A stretch of DNA of 64,000 bases from a virus. The notes under the pieces are model-generated. The model had not been told where the DNA came from. It saw only the letters and a list, made by a program, of their open reading frames with translations, and ran no database searches. The position numbers and the translations under genes were made by a program. Where the stretch lies: positions 35,899 to 99,898 of the IMG/VR virus record IMGVR_UViG_3300009155_000050, one strand, 5' to 3'. Shown piece by piece: positions 1 through 9,113 of this stretch (its first letter is position 1; each line of letters starts with the position of its first letter).

Positions 1-617
1 GTCGAATAGCTACGATCAATCTTTGTCCTACGCAACGGGCTGCCACCAACCTACGTAATGAGAAGATTTACGCTCTAGCACCAGTGATCGGTAATACGGC
101 ACTCGATAATCTTAGGGATCTTAGCGTCACTTATGGTGATGAAGTGCTAATTACCATGCATCGTCGTGAGAACTTGCAGCATATAGAAGCATGGTTTAAG
201 GCTTTCGAAAATCTAGCCTTAGCTTACCCGGAGCTTAAATTCATATTACCAGCGCATCATAACCCTAGTGTAACCAAGCACGTGAGCATCTTAAGAAAAG
301 TGCACGCTGTGGACCCTTTGCCTCATGACGACTGCCTTGCTTTGCTGGCGAGATGCAAGCTGGTGATTACCGACTCTGGTGGGATACAGGAGGAGGCTTC
401 ATTTCTCAAGAAGACAGCGATTGTATGTCGTGCGAGTACGGAACGCGTAGAGGGTATCGATACTCATGCATTCTTGTGTCCTAGTCCACGCCAATTACAT
501 GAATTATTTTCAGCTAAATTACAGTATCGCGTTGTGTTACCGTCACCTTACGGTGATGGTTTCGCAGCCGGTAAACTGTTAGATCTTCTTTATAATGAGG
601 AACAAGATCGAATCTAA
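1..617 (+). CDS. wecB: UDP-N-acetylglucosamine 2-epimerase (non-hydrolysing), C-terminal part
   Basis: The frame is open from the left edge, so the N-terminus lies outside the window. The visible 205 residues match the C-terminal half of WecB/MnaA enzymes, which interconvert UDP-GlcNAc and UDP-ManNAc. Visible hallmarks are the PTQRAATNLRNE segment followed by VIGNT, then MHRRENL, and TDSGGIQEEASFL with the downstream RASTERVEG; the SGG and E residues of that motif bind UDP in the family. It ends at TAA and overlaps the 3' end of the opposing glycosyltransferase gene by 39 bases. Its presence fits the many sugar-transfer genes in this genome. A GTG at 84 could be taken as a start, but the upstream frame encodes conserved family sequence, so that is not the true start. 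The family call is secure; activity cannot be judged without the N-terminal half. Confidence 0.88.
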   Translation, partial: RIATINLCPTQRAATNLRNEKIYALAPVIGNTALDNLRDLSVTYGDEVLITMHRRENLQHIEAWFKAFENLALAYPELKFILPAHHNPSVTKHVSILRKVHAVDPLPHDDCLALLARCKLVITDSGGIQEEASFLKKTAIVCRASTERVEGIDTHAFLCPSPRQLHELFSAKLQYRVVLPSPYGDGFAAGKLLDLLYNEEQDRI

Positions 618-1841
618 CATATGATTTGTGTCTGGATTTGTGCTATTTGACCCATTTAGCTTGATGATAGAATTCTTGCCTTCAACCGGTGCCCCAACCA
701 TAGCTTCTAACTGTTTAAGCATATCGATGTGCTGGCCATTTTCGGGATGTTCCGTAGCTCCGTTAAAAAGGCTTGAACCAATATAGTAACCACCGTGATT
801 AATCAGGTCGATCTTACTGCGCAAGCGCTCAATGCAGTCCGCTTGGCTTAGATCTATTCCCTTCACGTCAACGTAAATGGTTGGTTTTTCAGTATCCAGT
901 GGGAACGGATGCTTGTTTACCAGCGACATCGACTCACTATTATACTTTACTGACATGGTAGTATTAAGGCGTGCTAGCGTAGCAAGGAATTTATAAGCAA
1001 GGCCCAATTCATATGGGGTACGCCAGTCTGGCGCTCCATCTGAGACCGTAGCATCGTAAACATCTATAAATTTAAATTGTGTTATTAAGTATGGTCTTTG
1101 GTAATTATCTTTTAGCAGCTTGAAACCTCCACTTCGTATCTTGAACAGGTAATCGTTGAATTTAACGTTGCAATTGGTGCCATGTGAAATTGCGACCGGC
1201 TCCATCCCATATTTCATCGCTTTTTCCGGAATTGAACCGTAGAGTGATTGATCTTGAGCTGGATGCGGTGGGACTAAAGTAGGCAAGTTCGCATATTTTT
1301 GCAGCATGTATGAGAAGTGCATGTCTTCGCCGCATAGGTAAAATTTACGGTCTGGGATTTCTCGCCAGAAATATTCTAGCATTTTCTTTTCAAAGAACCA
1401 ACTGTGACCGACTATGTCTACTTGTTTAATATCGTCAATGGGAGTATCCCAGCCGAAGCGCCTGATTTGTCCATCGTAGCCTTGGTCTGTGTCGAAAACG
1501 ACACCGATGGTACCGAAGAGCCCCCTTCGTTTTTTCATCGAGGTCACGCAGTTTTCGAGCCATCTTGGGGCCGGAACTGTGTCGTCATCGAAGACGCAAA
1601 CGTATTCGCCTTCCGCTAGCAGGGCTAACGCAAATCGTCCCCATACACCCACATTTACGCTACTGGTAAATGATTGACATCTGGCAATTAGGTCTTGGTC
1701 AAAGGTGGCGTCGCTGGCATTTTTCCAAAACATAATTTGAACGGGCTTGATTGTCTGACTTTCGATAGCTTGCAACTGCTCGGCTAACACGTGTGGTCGT
1801 TTATAGCCGTTAAGGATAACGGTAATTGCGGCATCAGTCAT
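579..1841 (-). CDS. Glycosyltransferase, GT-A (family 2-like)
   Basis: A 420-residue protein that starts with a typical GT2 nucleotide-binding strand (AAITVILNGYKRPHVL) and has VFDDDTVPAPRWL near residue 85-97, the DxD-type metal and nucleotide-sugar site. The first 200 residues look like the GT-A fold; the C-terminal half is not recognised. The ATG at 1841 is preceded by AGGA at suitable spacing and is preferred over a TTG two codons upstream. The donor and acceptor cannot be deduced. Its neighbours are the WecB-like gene, convergent and overlapping, and the tandem leader-bearing paralogues. One of several single glycosyltransferase genes in the window. Confidence 0.75.
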   Translation of the reverse strand: MTDAAITVILNGYKRPHVLAEQLQAIESQTIKPVQIMFWKNASDATFDQDLIARCQSFTSSVNVGVWGRFALALLAEGEYVCVFDDDTVPAPRWLENCVTSMKKRRGLFGTIGVVFDTDQGYDGQIRRFGWDTPIDDIKQVDIVGHSWFFEKKMLEYFWREIPDRKFYLCGEDMHFSYMLQKYANLPTLVPPHPAQDQSLYGSIPEKAMKYGMEPVAISHGTNCNVKFNDYLFKIRSGGFKLLKDNYQRPYLITQFKFIDVYDATVSDGAPDWRTPYELGLAYKFLATLARLNTTMSVKYNSESMSLVNKHPFPLDTEKPTIYVDVKGIDLSQADCIERLRSKIDLINHGGYYIGSSLFNGATEHPENGQHIDMLKQLEAMVGAPVEGKNSIIKLNGSNSTNPDTNHMLDSILFLIIKKI

Positions 1842-1885
1842 AATCAAATCCTGCAGTAGCGTGTGCTTTATTTATTGATCGACTA

Positions 1886-3292
1886 TTAAAACGGTAGCGC
1901 CTCTTTGGCTGTTAGCCAGTGTTGGTAATCATTTGCATATTTCGACGCCATAATTATAGGTTCTGCTTCTGGCCACCTTGCGTTAATAACACGCCTAGCA
2001 TAATTATATGCTTTGTAAGGATCGTTGATCACAGCTTGCTCAAATTCAGGCAGCGACTTTGGGCCATTTGGAAGGCGATTGAGTACCAACCTTGTGTATT
2101 CCATCATGGCAAACAGCGGCTGATCCATTTTTGCGATACGATGCTCTAGAGCTGGCCAGCGCCCTTCTAATACTTTACCAGCATAGAGTATGGCATGTAT
2201 TACCTCACCTTCGTTAAGCAGATATGGTTCGGCTTCAAGCCATCTGTCACCCCCGAAGAAGGCAATGGCGTAGCTAACGGCAGTAGCGCTTTTGGCAATG
2301 ATAGATTCAGCTTCGAGCCATCGACCACCGATGACTCTATCAGCGTAAGCATATGCCGTTTTAGGATCATGTATCAAATACGGCTCTGCCGCTGGCCAAC
2401 GGCCTACTCTGTAGTGTTTTGCATAATCGATGAGATGGTAAGCTGCCTCTTCGTCCTCGCCATTTTCGCATTGTTGTAATAGATACTGCTCAATCACTTC
2501 AGATGGTTGAATGAAAGTCGGTAAGTTTCCACTCAGGTAACGAGCAAGAATTTCAGGCACTTCAGACAGCATTGAGGTATCGTATTCGTAAACTGCAGCG
2601 GCGAATTTTAGAGTATCGTTGATAGGTCCCACATAGTCTAACATTATGAGCGCTGACGCTTTGTCTGGTATGCTATATTCGGGAAGATTGTGAGTGTCCT
2701 TAAATTCACTAGAGTCGAATTGATATAATGGCTTTTTATCTTTGTAAAGCACATACTGTGTGTCTGTGCTTAAATGTTCAGCTGCCTTATTAACTCTACC
2801 GCCTCTTCTCGTGCACCAACGAGTACCCACTCCCAATCGCTCTAAGCTGTCGATTGCCTCTGGGCTCGTACCTTCGATTTTAAAGAGAACATACTGACCA
2901 TCATCATATATGACCTTTGCGCCTGGGTACTCCGTGCCCATGTGCGTCACGCCTGAACCGCGCACTGATGATGCTTTAATGGCCTTATGTTCTCGGATCT
3001 TTTCTAAAGCATCATTAAAATAAGCTAAATTTTTACCATTTAAGTCAGCATCGATATTTAGATTACGCAGCACTTGCTTGTTTCTATCCCATTCGACGAT
3101 TGAATCTCGCAATTGCGGTGTTAGAAATTGGTCTGTGTTCGCTTGTTTAAATCTTTGCACCAACCATTCATAATAAAAGCCACCGGTCGGATCCGTGTCT
3201 ACGATTTTTTGCACTGCTGGGTGATCTTTACCGAGCTGTTTTTCGAGCCAAGTATGATTAAGCTTCGCCTCTAAAATAAGTGATAACTTCAT
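1886..3292 (-). CDS. Leader-bearing repeat protein A (WCT domain plus RWPEAEP repeats); putative packaged internal protein
   Basis: A 468-residue protein, first of three tandem paralogues. Residues 1-45 (MKLSLILEAKLN..., then VQKIVDTDPTGG) are almost identical among the copies. A middle domain has RLGVGTRWCTRRGG (WCT at 159-161) followed by TQYVLYKDKKPLYQF (179-192), a pairing I have seen in other phage proteins of unknown function. The C-terminal part carries degenerate repeats of about 23 residues (RWPAAEPYL, RWLEAESII, RWLEAEPYL, RWPALEHRI, RWPEAEPII), likely helical. The leader LILE/A resembles the capsid-targeting peptide of T4 internal proteins, which gp21 cuts after Glu, so packaging in the head and injection with DNA is my inference. 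No enzymatic motif was recognised. Confidence 0.7.
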   Translation of the reverse strand: MKLSLILEAKLNHTWLEKQLGKDHPAVQKIVDTDPTGGFYYEWLVQRFKQANTDQFLTPQLRDSIVEWDRNKQVLRNLNIDADLNGKNLAYFNDALEKIREHKAIKASSVRGSGVTHMGTEYPGAKVIYDDGQYVLFKIEGTSPEAIDSLERLGVGTRWCTRRGGRVNKAAEHLSTDTQYVLYKDKKPLYQFDSSEFKDTHNLPEYSIPDKASALIMLDYVGPINDTLKFAAAVYEYDTSMLSEVPEILARYLSGNLPTFIQPSEVIEQYLLQQCENGEDEEAAYHLIDYAKHYRVGRWPAAEPYLIHDPKTAYAYADRVIGGRWLEAESIIAKSATAVSYAIAFFGGDRWLEAEPYLLNEGEVIHAILYAGKVLEGRWPALEHRIAKMDQPLFAMMEYTRLVLNRLPNGPKSLPEFEQAVINDPYKAYNYARRVINARWPEAEPIIMASKYANDYQHWLTAKEALPF

Positions 3293-3413
3293 TTTATGAA
3301 TACCTGTAAATTGGGTACATGTTAAATTTGCTATGATATGAGCGCAGGAAGCGGCTAGTGGCCGTGGTGGTTTAGGCTTTGATGGCTCTATATTGTTTGG
3401 CTTTCTCTAGCGC

Positions 3414-4877
3414 TTATATATTTCGTGCATCAACCCAACTCGACGAGTCATCATAGGCGTCCGCACCTCTGCTGATATCCTTATTAACCCAATCAAAATA
3501 AAGTTTAGCGGCCTCGGGATTCTTCTTGATGTACGGTTCGGCCTCTGGCCATCGCTCCCTTTTTAGAAACCTAGCGTAAGCATATGCTGTATATGGTTCA
3601 GTCATTATGTATGGTTCCGCCTCTGGCCATTCACCATTTATGAAAGCATAAGCATACTTGTATGCTACCTGAGGATCTCGCATTATGATGGGTTCAGCTG
3701 CTGGCCAGCGGTCTTCCCTCACGTAAGCAGCATAATTGTAGGCCACCTGAGGATCCTGCATGATATACTTTTCTGCGTCTGGCCATTCACCTTTTATGAT
3801 TCTTTGGGCGTATTCGAACGCCATGCGAGCGTCCTTTTCGATATACGGCTCGGCTTCAAGAAATCGTTCGCCTTTATTAAATAATTTTCTAGCGTATAGT
3901 ATAGCATATCCGGGATCTTGCTTGATATATTTTTCAGCTTCCGGCCATCGACCCTTTAGATGTATAGCATAAACCACGGCAGACTGAGGGTCTGTCATGA
4001 TATACGGTTCGGCGTCAGGCCACGTTTCCCCTAAGACGTTTAATGCGTATTCTCGGGCCCACTTTGGTGATGTTTTAATGATTGGCTCAGCTTCTGGCCA
4101 TCGCTGTTTCATGGCCACAGCATAGCGACACAGGTCTTCGGGTGATGCATCGGCGAAGTTGTTTGATTCAGCTATCCTTTGTCCTATCTCTAGCGTCTTT
4201 AATTGATCATTAATTGGGCCGACCACTTTAAGTATTAATCGTAACACATCAGCAGGTGGCTTGTATTCTTCATCACGCACATCTTTAAAGTCTTGTCTAC
4301 TGAATTGACAGATAGGCTCACCATTTTTATACAACACATATTGCGTATCAGATAAGTATTCTTCAGCGGCACCCTCCACATCGCCGCCTAGCCTGGTGCA
4401 CCATCCGGTTCCGATTCCGAGTTTCTGCAAGCTGTCTATCGATTCTTCGTTCTTGCCTTCGACTTTAAACATGATATAATTGCCGTCATTATAAATAGCT
4501 TCGGCCCCTGGATAATTATTGAATAAATAATAGGCCCCACTATTTTTAGTGTGTGAGGCTTTAATGGCTTTATACTGCCGCATTTTTGCTAGCACGTCAT
4601 AGAAGTATGCGAGATCTTTACCGTTCAAGTCTGAGCTTAATCCTGCACTTTTGATAGCTCTTGCGTTATTGGCCCATTCTCCGATGTCGGCTTTTAATTC
4701 GGGCGTGAGAAAATCATCGGATTGCGACTTTTGATAAAGCGCAGTTAACCATTTGTAATAAGATCCGCCAGTTGGGTCGGTGTCTACGATTTTTTGAACA
4801 GCTGGATTATCTATACCGAGCTGTTTTTCGAGCCAGGGGCGATTAAGTTTAGCCTCTAGTATGAGTGATAGTTTCAT
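3414..4877 (-). CDS. Leader-bearing repeat protein B (WCT domain plus eight regular RWPEAEP repeats)
   Basis: A 487-residue paralogue of the neighbouring genes with the same leader (MKLSLILEAKLNRPWLEKQL), the WCT motif (GIGTGWCTRLGG) and TQYVLYKNGEPICQF. From about residue 258 it has eight well-kept repeats of about 23 residues: RWPEAEPII, TWPDAEPYI, RWPEAEKYI, RFLEAEPYI, EWPDAEKYI, RWPAAEPII, EWPEAEPYI, RWPEAEPYI, each followed by a short DPxxAxxYA segment. This copy has the cleanest repeats. GGAGAT precedes the ATG. The gene lies 13 bases downstream of copy C and 121 bases upstream of copy A, so a common transcript is likely. Function unknown; see the packaging inference in the findings. 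Confidence 0.72.
   Translation of the reverse strand: MKLSLILEAKLNRPWLEKQLGIDNPAVQKIVDTDPTGGSYYKWLTALYQKSQSDDFLTPELKADIGEWANNARAIKSAGLSSDLNGKDLAYFYDVLAKMRQYKAIKASHTKNSGAYYLFNNYPGAEAIYNDGNYIMFKVEGKNEESIDSLQKLGIGTGWCTRLGGDVEGAAEEYLSDTQYVLYKNGEPICQFSRQDFKDVRDEEYKPPADVLRLILKVVGPINDQLKTLEIGQRIAESNNFADASPEDLCRYAVAMKQRWPEAEPIIKTSPKWAREYALNVLGETWPDAEPYIMTDPQSAVVYAIHLKGRWPEAEKYIKQDPGYAILYARKLFNKGERFLEAEPYIEKDARMAFEYAQRIIKGEWPDAEKYIMQDPQVAYNYAAYVREDRWPAAEPIIMRDPQVAYKYAYAFINGEWPEAEPYIMTEPYTAYAYARFLKRERWPEAEPYIKKNPEAAKLYFDWVNKDISRGADAYDDSSSWVDARNI
3525..4110 (-). repeat. In-gene tandem repeats, about 69 bases per unit
   Basis: Eight units, each with GGTTCGGCCTCTGGCCATCG or a variant on the plus strand, encode the RWPEAEPYI-type helical repeats of protein B. 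They are coding repeats; unit length varies by a few codons and the spacers are coding as well. Confidence 0.75.
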
Positions 4878-4890
4878 GTGATCTCCGTGC

Positions 4891-6567
4891 CTACTTTGAT
4901 TCGCTGTACAGAGCCCATGGCTTTTGGCCGGGCATTCCTGTACGTCCTGACGGTTGGTTAGTTAAGCCTTGATGACCCATGGCATAATTGAATTCTTTAA
5001 AATACGCTTCAATGTCTGGATGGTTAGGCCGACCAAGCGAGATTATATTTTCAGCAGCAGGCCACCGTCGCTTTAATACCTCAAGTGCGTACCTCGCTGC
5101 GAAAACAGGTTCCGGATACGGATACTGTCCATCACGCGGCTTAGTTGCTAAAGAGGACTTCATAGCCGCTATGGCTTTATCTTCGAAATCTGGAATCGGT
5201 TTACCATCCGTCACATGGGCTACGTAATCCTTGACATGGAAGATTGAGCACTCTGCCGCCAGCCAATTCTCTACGGCTATGGAACGTTTGTGTACGTGTA
5301 TAGCATACCGTAAACCCTCTAAGCTAGCACTGTTAAGGAGTCTTTTCTCACCTTCCGGCCATTCTCCAACTTTGAGGTCCCATAGGTAATTTAATATCAG
5401 ATTTAGATTGCCATCTTCTACAAAATCCACGGGTACCAAATTAACGGCGGCTAACAGCCATTTTTCCAATTCAGGCGAACGTTCTATTAACACGTTGGGT
5501 TGAGTGCGGCGTTGCACAAAATAACGTGTATATGCAGCCAAATTCTCCTTCAGCAGTTCTTCACCCTCCGGCCATTCCTCAAATTTGCAGCATGATAACA
5601 GGTAGTTAGTCAAGTGGTCAGTAAAGTAGCGCTGTGTATGGGATCTAAACTTATTGTTATTATTAATGAACCATTCCTCGATTTCCGGCACGCGCCTTTT
5701 TAGAATTTGGGTGGCGTACAAGATGTATTCGTGCATGTCTGACTTGATAAACGCTTCCAACGCTGGAATGCGTTGAAAACCGGTAACTCCATCGAAACGG
5801 TATACACCTTGCTTGTACTTATTGACCATGTCTTGCGTCATATTGACAGATTTCGGATCGCCATAGGCTATCTGAGCCACCATCAATGCTTCATTACACG
5901 CATATCCCATGGCATCAAGGATCTTCGAAGCGGCATCACGCTCAGGGATAACATTTTCATTTCTAGCATTCATGAAGTCTTTATCATCGAATTGATATAG
6001 AGGTTTTTTATCCCTATATAGAACATACTGCGTGCGTGATTTTAGATATCGCTGCGCAGCCCCACTGATATTACTGCCTTTTCTAGTACACCAAGACGTG
6101 CCCATCCCAAGTCGCTCAAGACTATCAATCGAAGCTGCGTCTTTGCCCGCTATCTCGAACAGAATATACTGTCCGTCATTCAGTAATATTTTAGCGCCTG
6201 GATAATCTTTACTGAGGTGATAGACACCGCTGCCTAAGCCTGTAGACGCTCTCAAAGCCCTATCGTACCTTAATGATTCTAGATTGTCCGCCAAGTACGT
6301 CAAGTCCTTGCCGTTTAAGTCACTGCTGATTTCAAGATTTTTCAATGCTTGTTTATTGCGATCCCATTCGTCGATGTCTGCGCGTAATTCCCGAGTTAAG
6401 AAGTCATCTGATCCGCGCTTCTTGTACAAAGATGCCAACCATTGGTAATATGAACCTTCGGTTGGATCAGTGTTCACGATTTTTTGAACAGCTGGATTAT
6501 CTTTACCGAGCTGTTTTTCGAGCCAAGGGCGGTTAAGCTTCGCCTCTAGAATAAGTGCAAGTTTCAT
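4891..6567 (-). CDS. Leader-bearing repeat protein C (WCT domain, degenerate repeats)
   Basis: A 558-residue paralogue, the longest of the three. It keeps the leader (MKLALILEAKLNRPWLEKQL), NPAVQKIVNTDPTEGSYYQW, the WCT motif (GMGTSWCTRKG) and TQYVLYRDKKPLYQF. The C-terminal repeats are strongly diverged (RVPEIEEWF, EWPEGEELL, RSPELEKWL, EWPEGEKRL, RWPAAENII). The start is six bases after the stop of the upstream gene (6574-7437), which suggests one operon running 8217 to 1886 on the minus strand. No catalytic motif recognised. The divergence of repeats with conservation of the leader and WCT region points to different partners or targets for each paralogue (inference). Confidence 0.7.
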   Translation of the reverse strand: MKLALILEAKLNRPWLEKQLGKDNPAVQKIVNTDPTEGSYYQWLASLYKKRGSDDFLTRELRADIDEWDRNKQALKNLEISSDLNGKDLTYLADNLESLRYDRALRASTGLGSGVYHLSKDYPGAKILLNDGQYILFEIAGKDAASIDSLERLGMGTSWCTRKGSNISGAAQRYLKSRTQYVLYRDKKPLYQFDDKDFMNARNENVIPERDAASKILDAMGYACNEALMVAQIAYGDPKSVNMTQDMVNKYKQGVYRFDGVTGFQRIPALEAFIKSDMHEYILYATQILKRRVPEIEEWFINNNNKFRSHTQRYFTDHLTNYLLSCCKFEEWPEGEELLKENLAAYTRYFVQRRTQPNVLIERSPELEKWLLAAVNLVPVDFVEDGNLNLILNYLWDLKVGEWPEGEKRLLNSASLEGLRYAIHVHKRSIAVENWLAAECSIFHVKDYVAHVTDGKPIPDFEDKAIAAMKSSLATKPRDGQYPYPEPVFAARYALEVLKRRWPAAENIISLGRPNHPDIEAYFKEFNYAMGHQGLTNQPSGRTGMPGQKPWALYSESK

Positions 6568-6573
6568 GTGAGT

Positions 6574-7437
6574 CTACTGTTGCAGAGGGTTAGGACTAGC
6601 CACCGCCGTAGAGATCTCTCTGGCTGATTTCTGAATATCTTGCATTTGTGCTTGCTTAGCCTGAAATGACCCTGGTGCATCACCTCTTGCTATATCTAGA
6701 AGAGCCAATAACGATTCTTGGAAGTCGTTCGGACTTTCGAGCGTCTCACATGTGATGCGGTGGATTGGTATATCAGTTCCAGTCTGTGCGTTCTTTACTG
6801 TGAATATTAGACTTAATCCGTCATTAGATTTTTTATATTGGATACCTTTGGATTTTAGGATGTCTTGTATTGCACCTATCCCTAAATTGTTACCAAGGCT
6901 TCTCAATGCGACTCCGAATTTCTGGAATAGAGCTTTAGGCTGTTCGCCGGTAGCTGTCGCTATGCCATGTATACTCTCTGATACGGCAGTTCTTCTTGTA
7001 GGTAGTGTTCTTTTACCGGCGTACGTTGCCCTTTTCGGGTCGTAGTACTGCCGCTGACGACTTGACTGGTTCGCTCTGGTAATACCAGACGTCGCTGATT
7101 TGAATTGATCTTCTTGGAGCGCCCTGTCGAGTCTGTTTTCAAAGGTGCCTAAGTTTATCTGCTCACCAAGCAAGGAACCGATGATGGCGGTTTCGTGCTC
7201 GGAAAGGGCTCGGTGACTAATCATGCAAACTCGCCCACCTCTGACTCTGGCGTCCTCACAATGCAAGCCCCATGCCTCGCATTTGGCTCTTACGGTTGAT
7301 ATCGCAGGTAGCAGGTCTTTCTGGTTACCAGCTACGACGAAGCTTAACATGTTAGTATCTTCATAAACTGGCATGTAGGAGGCCTGGTTTCCAATCGCTG
7401 CCTTAATAACTGAGACTATGCTCTTAAGAGATAACAT
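6574..7437 (-). CDS. Hypothetical protein
   Basis: A 287-residue protein of unknown family. I start it at the ATG at 7437 (MLSLKSIVSVIKAAIG) because GAGGAG lies five bases upstream; a TTG start eight codons earlier is possible. The N-terminal 90 residues look like a compact alpha/beta domain, residues 95-150 are basic and polar and probably disordered, and the C-terminal 130 residues include GNNLGIGAIQDILKSKGIQY and a beta-rich stretch. It overlaps the end of the upstream gene by 14 bases, indicating translational coupling. No motif supports a function. Confidence 0.6.
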   Translation of the reverse strand: MLSLKSIVSVIKAAIGNQASYMPVYEDTNMLSFVVAGNQKDLLPAISTVRAKCEAWGLHCEDARVRGGRVCMISHRALSEHETAIIGSLLGEQINLGTFENRLDRALQEDQFKSATSGITRANQSSRQRQYYDPKRATYAGKRTLPTRRTAVSESIHGIATATGEQPKALFQKFGVALRSLGNNLGIGAIQDILKSKGIQYKKSNDGLSLIFTVKNAQTGTDIPIHRITCETLESPNDFQESLLALLDIARGDAPGSFQAKQAQMQDIQKSAREISTAVASPNPLQQ

Positions 7438-7957
7438 CGGCGCTCCTCGAAAATTGGACAAGTTGCATCAAATTGGCTGATTTACCTTCGATAATCAACA
7501 CTCCGTCATGATCAGTTATGTCTTCGCCTAAGCTTTTATAGGCTAGACGGAAAAATTCAGCTATTTTGGCTATTAATTCGGTCAATGGTGTACTCAGCAG
7601 TAAGACAGCCCTTGCGTCTCGCTTGAATCTGTTAGCGAACGCTGAATCGGCACTGTCGACGCTCCAAAATTGCTTCTTGAAGTCTGGTTTTAGTAGAAGA
7701 TGCTTGCTTTTATAGCCTACTTTGCAATTGTTTCTATGAATATTAATATTTAAATTAGGGTATTCCTTCCTAAATTGCATAGCTAACTCGCAATTTAGTT
7801 TATGGTGCAGTGTCTTGAGCTTATGTTCTAGATTCATCAATTTGTAGCGCGTTTTTTCTAATTCTTTCGAAGTGTGGATGCAGTCTTGCAGGACGCTATT
7901 GCGTTCAACTTGCTTCGGGTCGACCATCAGGAGGTCAAGTGTGTCTGAGAATGTCAT
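7424..7957 (-). CDS. Hypothetical protein with N-terminal coiled coil
   Basis: A 177-residue protein. The start is taken at the ATG at 7957, which overlaps the stop of the upstream gene as ATGA, a classical coupling arrangement; an in-frame ATG 12 codons upstream is less likely. Residues 20-65 (QVERNSVLQDCIHTSKELEK and following) predict a heptad-containing helix. The rest is mixed and ends in GKSANLMQLVQFSRSADVIS. No family recognised. Confidence 0.6.
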   Translation of the reverse strand: MTFSDTLDLLMVDPKQVERNSVLQDCIHTSKELEKTRYKLMNLEHKLKTLHHKLNCELAMQFRKEYPNLNINIHRNNCKVGYKSKHLLLKPDFKKQFWSVDSADSAFANRFKRDARAVLLLSTPLTELIAKIAEFFRLAYKSLGEDITDHDGVLIIEGKSANLMQLVQFSRSADVIS

Positions 7958-8217
7958 TTTACCGTTGGATCCTTGAAGGTTGGGATCATCCATGAGAAGG
8001 TATCCATCGCTTTTTCTGTATCATCAATGCTGGTAGTGAGTAGATCAGTCTCTTCTGCACCCGGTGATGATAGGTTAACGTCTGTGGGTTCGTTATCGGG
8101 CGTGTGTAATTCTGGATCCATGATATCTTGTGCCATCTTGGCCCCAGCCCATGAATTTACTCCAGCCGGTTGGACTGAATTGAAGTTACTGTCTTCTATT
8201 ATCCGATTTAGTTTCAT
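7954..8217 (-). CDS. Small acidic hypothetical protein with a leader-like N-terminus
   Basis: An 87-residue protein that begins MKLNRIIEDSNFNSV, resembling the MKLSLILEA leader of the tandem paralogues downstream in the same operon. The rest is acidic and probably disordered. It ends in TGA overlapping the ATG of the next gene. It is the first gene of the minus-strand cluster, divergent from the plus-strand gene at 8263. No function recognised. Confidence 0.55.
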   Translation of the reverse strand: MKLNRIIEDSNFNSVQPAGVNSWAGAKMAQDIMDPELHTPDNEPTDVNLSSPGAEETDLLTTSIDDTEKAMDTFSWMIPTFKDPTVK

Positions 8218-8262
8218 AATTTATATTTCGTTAGTACATACATTTAGAAAAGGAGGTGGCTT

Positions 8263-8586
8263 ATGAATTATCCGGCAGATGTCCCAGTTCAAGAAATGCT
8301 CAACGTAGTAAAGCTGTTGAGGGCTGGCACAGTCGTAGAGAATCGGGCTCAATTCGCCCTAGATGCTTGGGTGGTACAAGGTTACTGCCAAAAGCAAATC
8401 CTTGGTGCTCCAGAGGGCACACAATTCGTCTCGCAAGCAGCCGAGCAAGACCCTTTAACACTAATAGAGATCGTCGCTAACGGCGAGCCTCAACCGCATT
8501 TGCTATTCCCTTGGGAACTGATCGCTAGCTTCCTGCTTAAAAAGATCATCGAGTACATTCTCACTAATGTCACTCCAAAAATCTAA
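8263..8586 (+). CDS. Small hypothetical protein
   Basis: A 107-residue protein preceded by a very strong Shine-Dalgarno sequence (AAAAGGAGGT, six bases before ATG). It is mostly helical with a hydrophobic C-terminal stretch (LLFPWELIASFLLKKIIEYI) that could be amphipathic or membrane-associated. It overlaps the next gene by 20 bases. No family recognised. Confidence 0.6.
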   Translation: MNYPADVPVQEMLNVVKLLRAGTVVENRAQFALDAWVVQGYCQKQILGAPEGTQFVSQAAEQDPLTLIEIVANGEPQPHLLFPWELIASFLLKKIIEYILTNVTPKI

Positions 8587-9103
8587 TCATACGGGCCACA
8601 TTGAACTAATCAGTGTGGCCCTAATCGTATATCCTGACGCACATGATAACGCCATGGAGTTGCTTTCTAATGTTCAAGAGCAAGATTATCCATATAAAGA
8701 AATCATCTTGCTTAATAATACCAGTAATTTAACCAAAGCCGCTGATCTAGATATTGAAGCGGCGCGTATGGTGTCGATTTATGATACCGAGGAAGACTTA
8801 ACTGTCGGCACGTGTCTAAACCTCGCAAGCCATAACAGCTTAGGTCCTTGCTTCATATATTGGAATAGTGTCAAGCCAAAAGATCTACTATCGAAAATGA
8901 AACAAGCGTTGGACGATTACAAGGCTGACGTTGTATTTGCAACGGATCAATTTGGAGCTGTTGATCTTCGCAGCTGTCTTATACGGAAGCATCGGGAATT
9001 ATATTACCAACCTACTGAATTTCCTTTTCGTGAGTTTCTAGACCGAGCAAAAGTCAACCACAATCTGTTATACCTTCCCATGAAAAATAATAAAACGCTA
9101 TGA
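8567..9103 (+). CDS. Small GT-A glycosyltransferase-like protein
   Basis: A 178-residue protein with the pattern of a truncated family 2 glycosyltransferase: an N-terminal strand (ISVALIVYPDAHDNAMELL), VQEQDYPYKEIILLNNTS, and a central CFIYWNSVKPKDLLSKMKQAL segment where the DxD would be expected but is not seen. The missing DxD means it could be inactive or a diverged member. It overlaps the upstream small gene by 20 bases and precedes the 604-residue protein. Confidence 0.5.
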   Translation: MSLQKSNHTGHIELISVALIVYPDAHDNAMELLSNVQEQDYPYKEIILLNNTSNLTKAADLDIEAARMVSIYDTEEDLTVGTCLNLASHNSLGPCFIYWNSVKPKDLLSKMKQALDDYKADVVFATDQFGAVDLRSCLIRKHRELYYQPTEFPFREFLDRAKVNHNLLYLPMKNNKTL

Positions 9104-9113
9104 GGTTACTTCG

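Noticed and set aside
3525-4110. Regular repeats that at first look like a CRISPR array
   Set aside because: Repeats are coding (RWPEAEP units), the spacers are similar to each other and in frame, and there are no cas genes.
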